This document shows positions 36,622 through 44,721 of a stretch of DNA of 64,000 bases, piece after piece. The notes beneath the pieces are model-generated. The model was not told where the DNA came from, searched no databases, and was given only the letters and a program-made list of their open reading frames with translations. Positions within the stretch are counted from its first letter, which is position 1; every line of letters begins with the position of its first letter. The position numbers and the translations under genes were made by a program. This stretch comes from Fischerella sp. CENA71 (GTDB taxonomy: Bacteria; Cyanobacteriota; Cyanobacteriia; Cyanobacteriales; Nostocaceae). Where the stretch lies: the NCBI GenBank assembly GCA_024239075.1, contig JANBVI010000029.1, positions 1 to 64,000 on the forward strand, in the 5' to 3' direction.

Positions 36622-37686
36622 ATGGCTAGACGTACCTCTTCACCATCTCCTGTTACTGGCACAACTACACTAGCTCTTTCATCGCTCCATATTCGTATAG
36701 AAGCGCTAGAGAAAGAACATCAATGGCTGCTCAAACAGATCAAGAGGAAACAAAAAGAACTGAATAATTTTGTTGAGCAAATGCGATCATTTGCCACAGA
36801 TATCTTTCATAGAGGGACTCCCAGCTTTCAAAAACTTGCAGCACTAGACGAAGAAATTCATAGATTATTTGATGAAATATTTGCCACAAGAAAGTTCGGT
36901 AAACAAACGAAGAAAAATGTTGAAGGAATTTACCGCAATCTTCAGATGATGGGAATCATCAGTCCCAAACGCGATCGCGATGATTCAGACACAGAACTAG
37001 ATGAACTGTTTGAGACAGATGAACAAACAGATGAGCAAGAGAATGAATTTTTTGGTTCTGCTCAAAATAGCCGCGAACAGCATCAACAAGACTCAGAATT
37101 TACCCCGACAAGTAAATCTGATGAGTCGAGAAAAATTAGAAACACATTTTTAAGATTAGCGGAAATATTTCACCCTGATAAGGTAACTGATGACGAGACG
37201 CAAATGCGTCATACAGAAATCATGAAGGAAATAAATAAGGCTTATCAAGAGGGTGATTTAGCGAGACTTTTAGAAATTGAACGACAACATCAAGCGGGAG
37301 AATCTGTAGATAGCAACAGTGAAGATGATTTAACCCGTAAATGTAACCGCTTAGAGCAGGAAACAGAATTCCTCAAAACGCAATATGAAACTATTAAAAG
37401 GGAATTACGTTTAGTTAAAAATACCCCAGAAGGAATGATCGTTGCTGATTGTCGGAAAGTTGCTAAAGAAGGAATTGATCCGATAGATCAGATGTTAGAA
37501 CAAGTTGAATCTGAAATTGAGGTGATTGCAAATATTCGCGATTTTGTCAAGGATTTTCGAGAACAGAAAATTACAATTAAAGAGTTTCTGTGTGGTCCAC
37601 CACTGATGAAACAGATGAGCCAGGAAGTGGTGGAAGATTTGCTTGAGCAGATGTTGGAAGATTTAGGTGTAAAAATAGTGTTTTAA
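36622..37686 (+). CDS. J-domain-like protein with coiled-coil regions
   Basis: A 354-residue protein. Residues ~22-60 and ~230-270 are predicted coiled coil (charged heptads). An acidic linker (~118-160, DDSDTELDELFETDEQTDEQ) precedes a J-domain core: RNTFLRLAEIFHPDKVTDDE with the HPD at 184-186 and NKAYQEGDLARLLEI. The intact HPD tripeptide means it could stimulate an Hsp70. Not a canonical DnaJ: no G/F region or zinc fingers. Client unknown. It stands alone. Confidence 0.78.
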   Translation: MARRTSSPSPVTGTTTLALSSLHIRIEALEKEHQWLLKQIKRKQKELNNFVEQMRSFATDIFHRGTPSFQKLAALDEEIHRLFDEIFATRKFGKQTKKNVEGIYRNLQMMGIISPKRDRDDSDTELDELFETDEQTDEQENEFFGSAQNSREQHQQDSEFTPTSKSDESRKIRNTFLRLAEIFHPDKVTDDETQMRHTEIMKEINKAYQEGDLARLLEIERQHQAGESVDSNSEDDLTRKCNRLEQETEFLKTQYETIKRELRLVKNTPEGMIVADCRKVAKEGIDPIDQMLEQVESEIEVIANIRDFVKDFREQKITIKEFLCGPPLMKQMSQEVVEDLLEQMLEDLGVKIVF

Positions 37687-37735
37687 ATCATAATAATTCC
37701 CCTTGCTTTTGACAATCCCTCTTTAATTCCACAAA

Positions 37736-38419
37736 TTACGCAGCTACAGGAGCATTTGCGAGCCTACCATCTTCCATATAAACAATGCGATCAGCTATGT
37801 CTAAAATCCGGTTGTCGTGAGTTACCAAAAGAATAGTACAACCTTGCTCTTTGGCTAACTTCTGCATCAAATTAACCACATCTCGACCTGATTTACTATC
37901 TAAGGCCGCCGTCGGTTCATCTGCAAGGACTATTTTCGGATGACTCACCAAAGCACGAGCGATCGCTACTCTTTGTTTTTGTCCTCCTGATAAATCATCA
38001 GGATAATAATTCAGACGTTCTCCTAACCCTACCATCTCTAACATTTCGGCGGCGCGGGTATACATTTCTTTTGGGGAAAGTTCATGGTGCAGTTCTAACC
38101 CCATTTTGACGTTCTGCACAGCTGTTAAACTACCATGTAGGTTGTGCGCTTGGAAAATATAACCATTACTGCGTCGTGCTAGTGTCAGTTGTTTGTCATT
38201 TGCACCGCACAGTTCCCTTCCCAAAACCTGCAAACTCCCTTCTTGAGCAGAACGCAACCCACCAACTAAGGTTAATAGAGTTGTTTTCCCTGAACCAGAA
38301 GGGCCTGTCATGATAATAATTTCACCAGCGTTAATTTCTAGATTGATATCAAATAACGCTTGTTTGCGAAGTTGTCCTTTACCGAAATAGTGATTGAGAT
38401 TTTTAACAGAAATAACCAT
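37736..38419 (-). CDS. devA: DevA-family ABC transporter ATP-binding protein
   Basis: A 227-residue ABC ATPase: Walker A GPSGSGKTTL, signature LSGGQKQRVAIARAL, Walker B IVLADEPTAALD and switch His in LLVTHDNRI. It follows devC and devB on the same strand, the order of the heterocyst glycolipid exporter DevBCA. Several devBCA paralogues exist in Nostocales, so the exact substrate is not fixed. ATG 38419 is preferred over GTG 38437. Confidence 0.88.
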   Translation of the reverse strand: MVISVKNLNHYFGKGQLRKQALFDINLEINAGEIIIMTGPSGSGKTTLLTLVGGLRSAQEGSLQVLGRELCGANDKQLTLARRSNGYIFQAHNLHGSLTAVQNVKMGLELHHELSPKEMYTRAAEMLEMVGLGERLNYYPDDLSGGQKQRVAIARALVSHPKIVLADEPTAALDSKSGRDVVNLMQKLAKEQGCTILLVTHDNRILDIADRIVYMEDGRLANAPVAA

Positions 38420-38436
38420 ATTTAAATAAGTCAGCA

Positions 38437-38470
38437 CAAATGATCAATGACAAATGACAAATGACAAATT
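38437..38470. repeat. ACAAATG heptanucleotide repeat between devC and devA
   Basis: Successive 7-bp units (ATGACAA type) directly abutting the devC stop codon; short tandem repeat class common in heterocystous cyanobacteria. Confidence 0.75.
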
Positions 38471-39650
38471 AAAACATATCTGCGGGATCAGCACTTAAGA
38501 CTTTGCGAGTGGCGATTGCACCCGAAATCATACACATAACTATTGTCATAATTAGTACTTGCAATGCTCGTGCTAATGTCATGTATAGTGGCAAATTTGT
38601 TGCAGTCCGTGTGAGTGCGTAGAGTCCCGTAGATATAGCAATTCCAGGTATAAAACCTAATATTGCCATAATGATTGCTTCTTCAAATACCACACTCAGC
38701 AAGTAGCGGTTTTGATAACCCATAGCTCGGAAGGTGGCGTATTCTTTCATATGGGCGTTAACGTCTGTGGAAAGAACTTGATAGACGATAATGACGCCGA
38801 CAATAAATCCCATTGACACACCCAAGCTGAAGATAAAACCAATCGCAGTGTTGGTTTGCCAATAATATTCCTCAAATTTTACAAATTCTTCTTTAGTTAA
38901 AACTTTGACATCTGGCTCATTTGCCAAATGTTTTTGTAAAGCTATTGCTACTTGTTGCGGATCATAACCTGATTGAACTTCAATTAATCCTAAGTTGACA
39001 CTGCCGGCTTCGCGTCTAGGAAACATCCGCAAAAAGTTCTGATCACTGGTAATTAAACTACCATCGGCAATAAAGGAAGCTCCGATTTGAAATAACCCAC
39101 TGACGGTAATTGTCCGGCGCTCGATTTCAGTAGTGACTGTTTTACCTTGGTCAATTTGGGCGATCGCTTCTTGGTAATCTCCCCTTGAACCCCGATCAAA
39201 TAACACGGTATCGGGTAGTTTAATTTTATCTAGTTGGCTATTGACTTCTGGTAAATTAAATGCTGGCACATCTGGATTAAAGCCAATCACCAAAACCATT
39301 GTCTCTTTGCGAGTTTGGGGATTTTTCCAAGAGATGGTGTTGGTGTACATCGGTTCTGCTGACTTCACCCCTGGTACATCCATTGTTTGGAATAGTCGCC
39401 GCCGGGTAAATGTGGATAAGTTGGCAATGTTGCGCGCCTGGGGATTAATTAAAACAATATCTGCCTCTAAGCTGCGATGCATTCTGGTATTACTGTTATA
39501 CAAGGCTGTTTGAAAGCCTGTTTGCATGAACATCAACAAATCAGCAAAAGCAATACCAGATAATGCAACTAAAAAACGGCTTTTATGGCGGTTGAGTTGT
39601 AGCCATCCTAAAGGTGTACGTCGCTGTAATTGTTGAATAAATCCAATCAC
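38469..39650 (-). CDS. devC: DevC-family ABC transporter permease
   Basis: A 393-residue FtsX/MacB-type permease. N-terminal RRTPLGWLQLNRHKSRFLVALSGIAFADLLMFMQ is the DevC hallmark (first TM helix). A large periplasmic domain (~55-270) and three C-terminal membrane helices follow, the first starting near FIFSLGVSMGFIVGVIIVY. GTG 39650 (GGAG upstream, family-like N terminus) is preferred to TTG 39671. Works with DevB and DevA. Confidence 0.88.
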   Translation of the reverse strand: MIGFIQQLQRRTPLGWLQLNRHKSRFLVALSGIAFADLLMFMQTGFQTALYNSNTRMHRSLEADIVLINPQARNIANLSTFTRRRLFQTMDVPGVKSAEPMYTNTISWKNPQTRKETMVLVIGFNPDVPAFNLPEVNSQLDKIKLPDTVLFDRGSRGDYQEAIAQIDQGKTVTTEIERRTITVSGLFQIGASFIADGSLITSDQNFLRMFPRREAGSVNLGLIEVQSGYDPQQVAIALQKHLANEPDVKVLTKEEFVKFEEYYWQTNTAIGFIFSLGVSMGFIVGVIIVYQVLSTDVNAHMKEYATFRAMGYQNRYLLSVVFEEAIIMAILGFIPGIAISTGLYALTRTATNLPLYMTLARALQVLIMTIVMCMISGAIATRKVLSADPADMF

Positions 39651-39668
39651 TGTCGCTTTGCTCCAAGT

Positions 39669-39775
39669 CAATGGTCATTAGTCATTAGTCATTTGTCATT
39701 TGTCATTGGTTATTAGTTGTTCTCCGCGTCCCCGTGTCTCCGCGTCCCCGCGTCCCCGCGTCTTTGCATCCTCCT
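39669..39775. repeat. STRR block between devB and devC, extending into the devB 3' end
   Basis: TCATTAG/TCATTTG heptamers (39669-39716) followed by CCGCGTCCC-type repeats (39721-39765). The devB stop codon lies inside the heptamer block. Confidence 0.8.
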
Positions 39776-41081
39776 TGTGATCTCCAATCACCGCTTTTAC
39801 TTGCAAGTTGGTGAATTTAGCTGCTTTTTGGCTGGAGGCTTTGTCTAACTGCACGTGAACTTCTACGACTCTGGCGTCGATGTTGCTGGAGGGATCACTG
39901 TTGATGACGTTTTGGCGTTGGACTTGCCAGCCAATTCTTTCTACAGTTGCGTATAATTCACCAGGAATAGAATCACTTTCTAAGCGGACTTTTTGCCCAG
40001 GATACACTTTACTAACATCACTTTGGTAAACTTCCACTACTGCATACATCTGACCAGTTTGCCCAATTTCGGCGATCCCATCATTAGATACTAATTCACC
40101 GGGACGGGTGTATATTTTGAAAACTTGACCATCTTGGGGCGATCGCACATAAGCTTGTTTTAAGTTGGCTTCTGCTCTTTTGACTGATGCTACGGCTTTA
40201 TTTACTTCAGCTTGAGCTGCTGCGATATCTGTGGGACGAACTTCGGCGATGCGATTGAGGGTTGCTTTACCTGATTCGATTTGTTTTTGTCCAGATGCTT
40301 GAATACGTGCTAGGTTTGCTTTTGCTTCTGCTATTTGTTCTTCTAAAGATTCTTCAATGCGCTTGAGATTTGCTTGTGCTTCTGCTAGTTGTTGTTGGGC
40401 TGTTCGCAAAGTTAAACGTTTGCTATCTTGAGATGATGCCGAAATTGCTCCTTCTTGATACAGGCTTTGATAACGTTGATCTTCGGCTTGAGCATTATCT
40501 AACTGTGCTTGCAACTGCGCGATAGTTGCTTTCTGTGCTTCTGTTTGTGTGTTTTTTTCTGCCTCTAAACGAGCGATTGTAGCTTTTTGCGCTGTGATTT
40601 GTGTTTCTCTTTCTACTTGCAGGCGATCGATCTCTGCTGACTGTGCTGCGATTTCACCTTGCTTTGCGCCTGCTTTGACTTGCAACAGATTAGCTTGGGC
40701 TACTTGCACTGCTTCTTTAGCTTCTTCTAAGGCCGCTGCTAGGCGATCGCGACTGTCTAAAATTGCGACTACTTGCCCTGTTTTGACTGTATCTCCCTCT
40801 TTTACCAACAATTGCTCTACTCGACTCCCTTCTGAGGAAGCAGGCGCAGATAATTTAATCACTTCTCCTTTTGGCTCTAGCCTACCCAAGGCTGTGACTG
40901 TTTTTATTTCTGGTACTTGCACTAGCTGTTGTTGGACTTTCTGTTGTTCAGCACTGCGGGATTGCTGCATCGCGTAAACACTGATACCACCTACAGCTAA
41001 TGCTGCAAATGCTGCGATCGCAATTGAGGGACGAAAAATTGATGGTGGGAGGAAAGAACCCTCTTTGAAGTTTTGTAGCAT
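39696..41081 (-). CDS. devB: DevB-family membrane fusion protein (HlyD-like)
   Basis: A 461-residue periplasmic adaptor. One N-terminal TM (IAIAAFAALAVGGISVYAM), split biotinyl-lipoyl motif (VTALGRLEPKGEVIKLSAP ... VEQLLVKEGDTVKTGQVVA), and a long alpha-helical hairpin with repeated EAEKNTQTEAQKATIAQLQAQ-like heptads. The C-terminal barrel contains VYQSDVSKVYPGQKVRLES. The last ~28 residues (KTRGRGDAETRGRG ...) are encoded by short tandem repeats and look like a non-native extension. First gene of devBCA. Confidence 0.9.
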   Translation of the reverse strand: MLQNFKEGSFLPPSIFRPSIAIAAFAALAVGGISVYAMQQSRSAEQQKVQQQLVQVPEIKTVTALGRLEPKGEVIKLSAPASSEGSRVEQLLVKEGDTVKTGQVVAILDSRDRLAAALEEAKEAVQVAQANLLQVKAGAKQGEIAAQSAEIDRLQVERETQITAQKATIARLEAEKNTQTEAQKATIAQLQAQLDNAQAEDQRYQSLYQEGAISASSQDSKRLTLRTAQQQLAEAQANLKRIEESLEEQIAEAKANLARIQASGQKQIESGKATLNRIAEVRPTDIAAAQAEVNKAVASVKRAEANLKQAYVRSPQDGQVFKIYTRPGELVSNDGIAEIGQTGQMYAVVEVYQSDVSKVYPGQKVRLESDSIPGELYATVERIGWQVQRQNVINSDPSSNIDARVVEVHVQLDKASSQKAAKFTNLQVKAVIGDHKEDAKTRGRGDAETRGRGEQLITNDK

Positions 41082-41700
41082 AGCATTGATTCCCGCAAAA
41101 CTAAACTGTTTAGTTTTATATTATTACTAAACTAAACTGTTCGGTTTAGTTTGGCAAGTACTATAATAGAAAAAACTAAACTGTATAGTTTAGACAAATT
41201 CCTTGCAGTTTCTTAACAAACACGGCACAGCATAGATTAGGAAAAAGCTTAAGGGTTAAAGGGGAAAGAAAATTTTCATTGCTGATTAATCCTGACTTCT
41301 CCAGAAATCTTATTGTTGTGTCCGTGTTTCTCTTTATTAAATGTCACTACATATAGATTTACAGACAATACTTATGAAAAAAATAAGTTATGAGCTGTTG
41401 AGGGTGTAAAGATAGAAGGGAGAAAGGTAAAGGTATAAGGGTTAATAACTTGATATTTAGTACTTTAACTATTGCAATTTTACAAAAACTAAGGGTGTAA
41501 GGGTATAAGAGTGTAGAAGAGGGGAAAATCCTATCCCTATAGCTTTTTGAAGCCAAATCCCCATGTGATAAATCACAAAACGAGGGTATGAAAATCTATT
41601 CCCCGATCCCCGATCTTTATTCTCAAGCCAAGAGCCATAACGGGGGAATTTCAAAGCCCACATTACCAAATTGGTACATAGCAGCAGGAATCAGTAAAAC
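41082..41700. promoter_or_regulatory. devBCA / tetR divergent control region
   Basis: About 620 bases between the start of devB and the divergent TetR gene. The devB-proximal 110 bases hold three operator-like palindromes (see next entry). The rest is AT-rich with a GGGTGTAAGGGTATAAG-type and CCCCGATCCCCGATC repeat stretch (~41400-41620) and no gene. Confidence 0.6.
41097..41193. promoter_or_regulatory. Three TetR-type operator palindromes upstream of devB
   Basis: Site 1: AAAACTAAAC-T-GTTTAGTTTT (41097-41117), perfect. Site 2: AAACTAAAC-6-GTTTAGTTT (41129-41152). Site 3: CTAAACT-GTAT-AGTTTAG (41176-41193). All share the half-site CTAAAC and lie 16-90 bases upstream of the devB start; the divergently encoded TetR protein is the natural binder. 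Confidence 0.75.
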
Positions 41701-42324
41701 ATGGTACGTGCAAAAGTAAATGAAATGGAGCGTGAGACTTCAGTTGAGAAAGTAGAACAAATTTTTCAAGGAGCAATGCAAGAGTTTTTAGCGCATGGCT
41801 TTGCTGGTACAAGCATGGATAGAGTAGCATCAGCAGCAGGCGTTTCTAAAGCTACTGTTTACAGCCATTTTGCAGATAAAGAAACATTGTTTAAAGCAAT
41901 GACCGAGCGACTAGCTCACAAAAAGTTTCAGTTGATTTTTGGTAGCGAACCTTTGGAAGGAGAGCCATTGCAAGTGTTGCGCCAAATAGCAACTAGAGCT
42001 TTAGAACAGATGAGTACTGACCAAGAACATTGTGCATTTATGCGCGTGTTAATTGGGGAATCTGGTCGTTTTCCAGAGTTAGCTCAAGTTTGTGTTAGTT
42101 CTATGATCAAACCATCTCTGGAAGCTCTCAATCAATTTTTGGTGTCTCATCCAGAACTTAAAATCAGTGATCCAGAGGCAATAGCTAGAATTTTAGTTGG
42201 CTCTTCAGTATATTTCCACATTACGCAAGAAGTGCTACATGGGGAAAGTATTATACCAATGAAAGGCGATCGCATCATTGATGCCATCATTGAGTTGATT
42301 GAGAAATCTGCTCACTCCACATGA
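41701..42324 (+). CDS. TetR/AcrR family regulator divergent from devBCA
   Basis: A 207-residue regulator: HTH region QEFLAHGFAGTSMDRVASAA followed by GVSKATVYSHFADKETLFKAM (~28-70), with a helical C-terminal ligand domain. Divergent from the devBCA-type operon, whose upstream region carries three matching palindromes. Inferred to repress that exporter and respond to a substrate or stress. Its last 38 bases overlap, tail to tail, the HD-domain gene. Confidence 0.9.
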   Translation: MVRAKVNEMERETSVEKVEQIFQGAMQEFLAHGFAGTSMDRVASAAGVSKATVYSHFADKETLFKAMTERLAHKKFQLIFGSEPLEGEPLQVLRQIATRALEQMSTDQEHCAFMRVLIGESGRFPELAQVCVSSMIKPSLEALNQFLVSHPELKISDPEAIARILVGSSVYFHITQEVLHGESIIPMKGDRIIDAIIELIEKSAHST

Positions 42325-42946
42325 GTTCTGCTTTGAGGTTTTTACGAGCAGTTGATTCAAGTTTATTAAACATTAAGTCTGTCAAGTAAATGCGATCTCT
42401 GTGTAAAAACTGCTGCAAAACTTGCTTTCTTCCGCTGATAAACTCTGTATCTACCAGCCACGCATATTCTTGACGAATCAAGAGTGCATATTGACGATAA
42501 TGTTGGGGATTACTACCTAAAATAGCTAAATCTGCATCTAACAACACCTGAGCATCAAAATCATTTGGTTCGGCTTGATGATGTTTTGTGTTTAAAATAA
42601 GACTTTTAGTTTTAGTAATAATACTATCAGAAAGTCCCAACAGCTTTAAAACTTCAACAGCATAGATCGCACTTTGTTGTTCATTATCTTGTGCCTGAGT
42701 GTCATAGATAACATCATGAAACCAGGCAGCAAGTTTAACCGCAGAAAAATCTTGAATCTGATATTGTAAAGTGTCTATTGTATTTAATACATGCTGAATA
42801 TGTTCTAAGGTGTGATAGTAGCGACCCGGACTTGAGTAAGCTGCAACTAGTTGATCAAAAACTTGTCTCGCAACTATTTCCTCTACTTGCAAAGATTCGA
42901 GCAATTGCCACCACTTAGCAAATAATTTATGAGTAATTTTGCTCAC
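42287..42946 (-). CDS. HD superfamily metal-dependent phosphohydrolase-like protein
   Basis: A 219-residue protein with HD residues in RYYHTLEHIQHVL (H45, H49) and AAWFHDVIYDTQ (H77-D78), and a later DADLAILG. This matches the predicted 'HD domain' N-methyl-D-aspartate-like/YfbR-like subgroup. Substrate unknown. Convergent overlap with tetR. Confidence 0.85.
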   Translation of the reverse strand: MSKITHKLFAKWWQLLESLQVEEIVARQVFDQLVAAYSSPGRYYHTLEHIQHVLNTIDTLQYQIQDFSAVKLAAWFHDVIYDTQAQDNEQQSAIYAVEVLKLLGLSDSIITKTKSLILNTKHHQAEPNDFDAQVLLDADLAILGSNPQHYRQYALLIRQEYAWLVDTEFISGRKQVLQQFLHRDRIYLTDLMFNKLESTARKNLKAELMWSEQISQSTQ

Positions 42947-43096
42947 TAATTAAAGATTAATTGAGAGTTAATTAATTTAACATCTATAGCAACTTTAACA
43001 TTACCTTAAACCCCATTTGGTTATAGATTGGTATGTTCGTTTTGCATGGTTGAATCACCTAGAAACGAGTTGATTAATACTACCAATGGGGGCAAT

Positions 43097-44668
43097 ATGG
43101 AACTGATGGATGGCGATCGCTTATTACCAATCCGGTGCAGACGACGGAATTTTCTGTTAGGTGCAGGATTCTTAACTGGATTGGCGATGGCTAGCCAATG
43201 GCGTCCAGTAATGGCACAACCAAAGTTTTCTAGCTATCCATTCAGTCTTGGTGTTGCCTCTGGTGATCCATTACCAAATAGTGTAGTGTTATGGACACGT
43301 CTGGCGATCGATCCACTAAATGGTGGTGGAATGCCACCGGAAAACATTCTAGTGCGGTGGTCGGTTGCCCTTGATGAAAATATGACCAAGATTGTGCGAA
43401 GTGGTCAAACCCTGGCAACTCCTGAACTAGCACACTCAGTACACGTTGACGTACGTGGATTAGAACCTGAGCGTTGGTATTGGTATCAATTTCGAGTGGG
43501 TAATGAAGTTAGCCCGATTGGGCGGACGCGGACAGCACCAGCATTGAATACTTCTATCTCACAACTAAAGTTTGCTTTTGCCTCTTGCCAAGATTGGCAA
43601 AACGGCTATTACACAGCTTACAAGCACATGGCAGATGAAGAACTTGATCTGGTGGTGCATTTGGGTGATTACATTTACGAGTATGCAGCACAACCTGACA
43701 AACCACGTCAGCATATTGGTTCGGAAATTTTGACTCTAGAAGACTATCGCAACCGTCACGCTCAATACAAAACCGACCGAAATCTGCAAGCAGTTCATGC
43801 GAAGTTTCCTTGGATTGTTACTTGGGACGATCATGAAGTGGAAAATAACTATGCTGGTTTGATACCAGAAGAAAATCAAAGTCAGGAAGCGTTTGTAACT
43901 CGGCGGGCTTATGCCTACCAAGCTTACTACGAACATATGCCGCTACGCCGCTTTTCTTTGCCTAATGGGCCGGACATGCAGCTTTATCGGCGGTTTACCT
44001 TTGGTGATCTAGCTGAATTCAATGTCTTAGATACCCGTCAGTATCGTACTGATCAGCCTTGTAATGACGGACTTAAGCCCCGTTGCGCTCAAGCTTTTGA
44101 TCCAGAAGCTACAATGACGGGCAAAGAACAAGAGCAATGGTTGCTAAAAGGTTTAGATAAATCCTCAGCACGCTGGAATGTGATTGCTCAACAAGTTATC
44201 TTTGCTGAATACGATTTTGATCCCCGCCCAGACTCAGGAGTATTCAACATGGATCAATGGGATGGTTACGTAGCTGCACGGAATCGCATTTTGAATTTTT
44301 TGGCTCAACGTCAACCTTCTAACCCAGTGGTGATTAGCGGAGATATCCATTCTAGTTGGGTTTATGACCTCAAACTGGACTTCAAAAAACCGGATTCAGC
44401 TACAGTCGGGACTGAGTTTGTGGGAACCTCAATCACATCAGATTTTCCAACCGAATTCATTGCTCCTGTAAAAGCAGCTTTAAGTGACAATCTCCACACT
44501 AAATTTTTTGATGGTGCTTATCGAGGCTATGTCCGTTGTAACATCACACGCGATCGCTGGCAAAGTGATTACCGCATTGTATCAACAATTACTGAGAAAA
44601 ATGCCTCTGTAAGTACCTTAGCTTCGTTTGTAGTTGAAAACGGTAAACCAGGCGCGCAAAAGATTTAA
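43097..44668 (+). CDS. phoD: PhoD-type alkaline phosphatase / phosphodiesterase
   Basis: A 523-residue PhoD family protein. A twin-arginine signal RRRNFLLGAGFL near residue 16 directs folded export. The N-terminal PhoD_N domain begins SLGVASGDPLPNSVVLWTRL. Metal-binding motifs are present: FASCQDWQNGYYTAY, LGDYIYEYA, TWDDHEVENNY, DTRQYRTDQPC, and VVISGDIHSSW. ATG 43097 (GGGGGC upstream) is preferred; ATG 43046 and TTG 43028 are also in frame. Likely a periplasmic phosphate-scavenging enzyme; no clear Pho box was picked out upstream. Confidence 0.93.
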   Translation: MELMDGDRLLPIRCRRRNFLLGAGFLTGLAMASQWRPVMAQPKFSSYPFSLGVASGDPLPNSVVLWTRLAIDPLNGGGMPPENILVRWSVALDENMTKIVRSGQTLATPELAHSVHVDVRGLEPERWYWYQFRVGNEVSPIGRTRTAPALNTSISQLKFAFASCQDWQNGYYTAYKHMADEELDLVVHLGDYIYEYAAQPDKPRQHIGSEILTLEDYRNRHAQYKTDRNLQAVHAKFPWIVTWDDHEVENNYAGLIPEENQSQEAFVTRRAYAYQAYYEHMPLRRFSLPNGPDMQLYRRFTFGDLAEFNVLDTRQYRTDQPCNDGLKPRCAQAFDPEATMTGKEQEQWLLKGLDKSSARWNVIAQQVIFAEYDFDPRPDSGVFNMDQWDGYVAARNRILNFLAQRQPSNPVVISGDIHSSWVYDLKLDFKKPDSATVGTEFVGTSITSDFPTEFIAPVKAALSDNLHTKFFDGAYRGYVRCNITRDRWQSDYRIVSTITEKNASVSTLASFVVENGKPGAQKI

Positions 44669-44721
44669 ATAATTACTCTATTACCTTGTCCCAGATGTAT
44701 AGGGGCAGGGTGAATAGTTTA

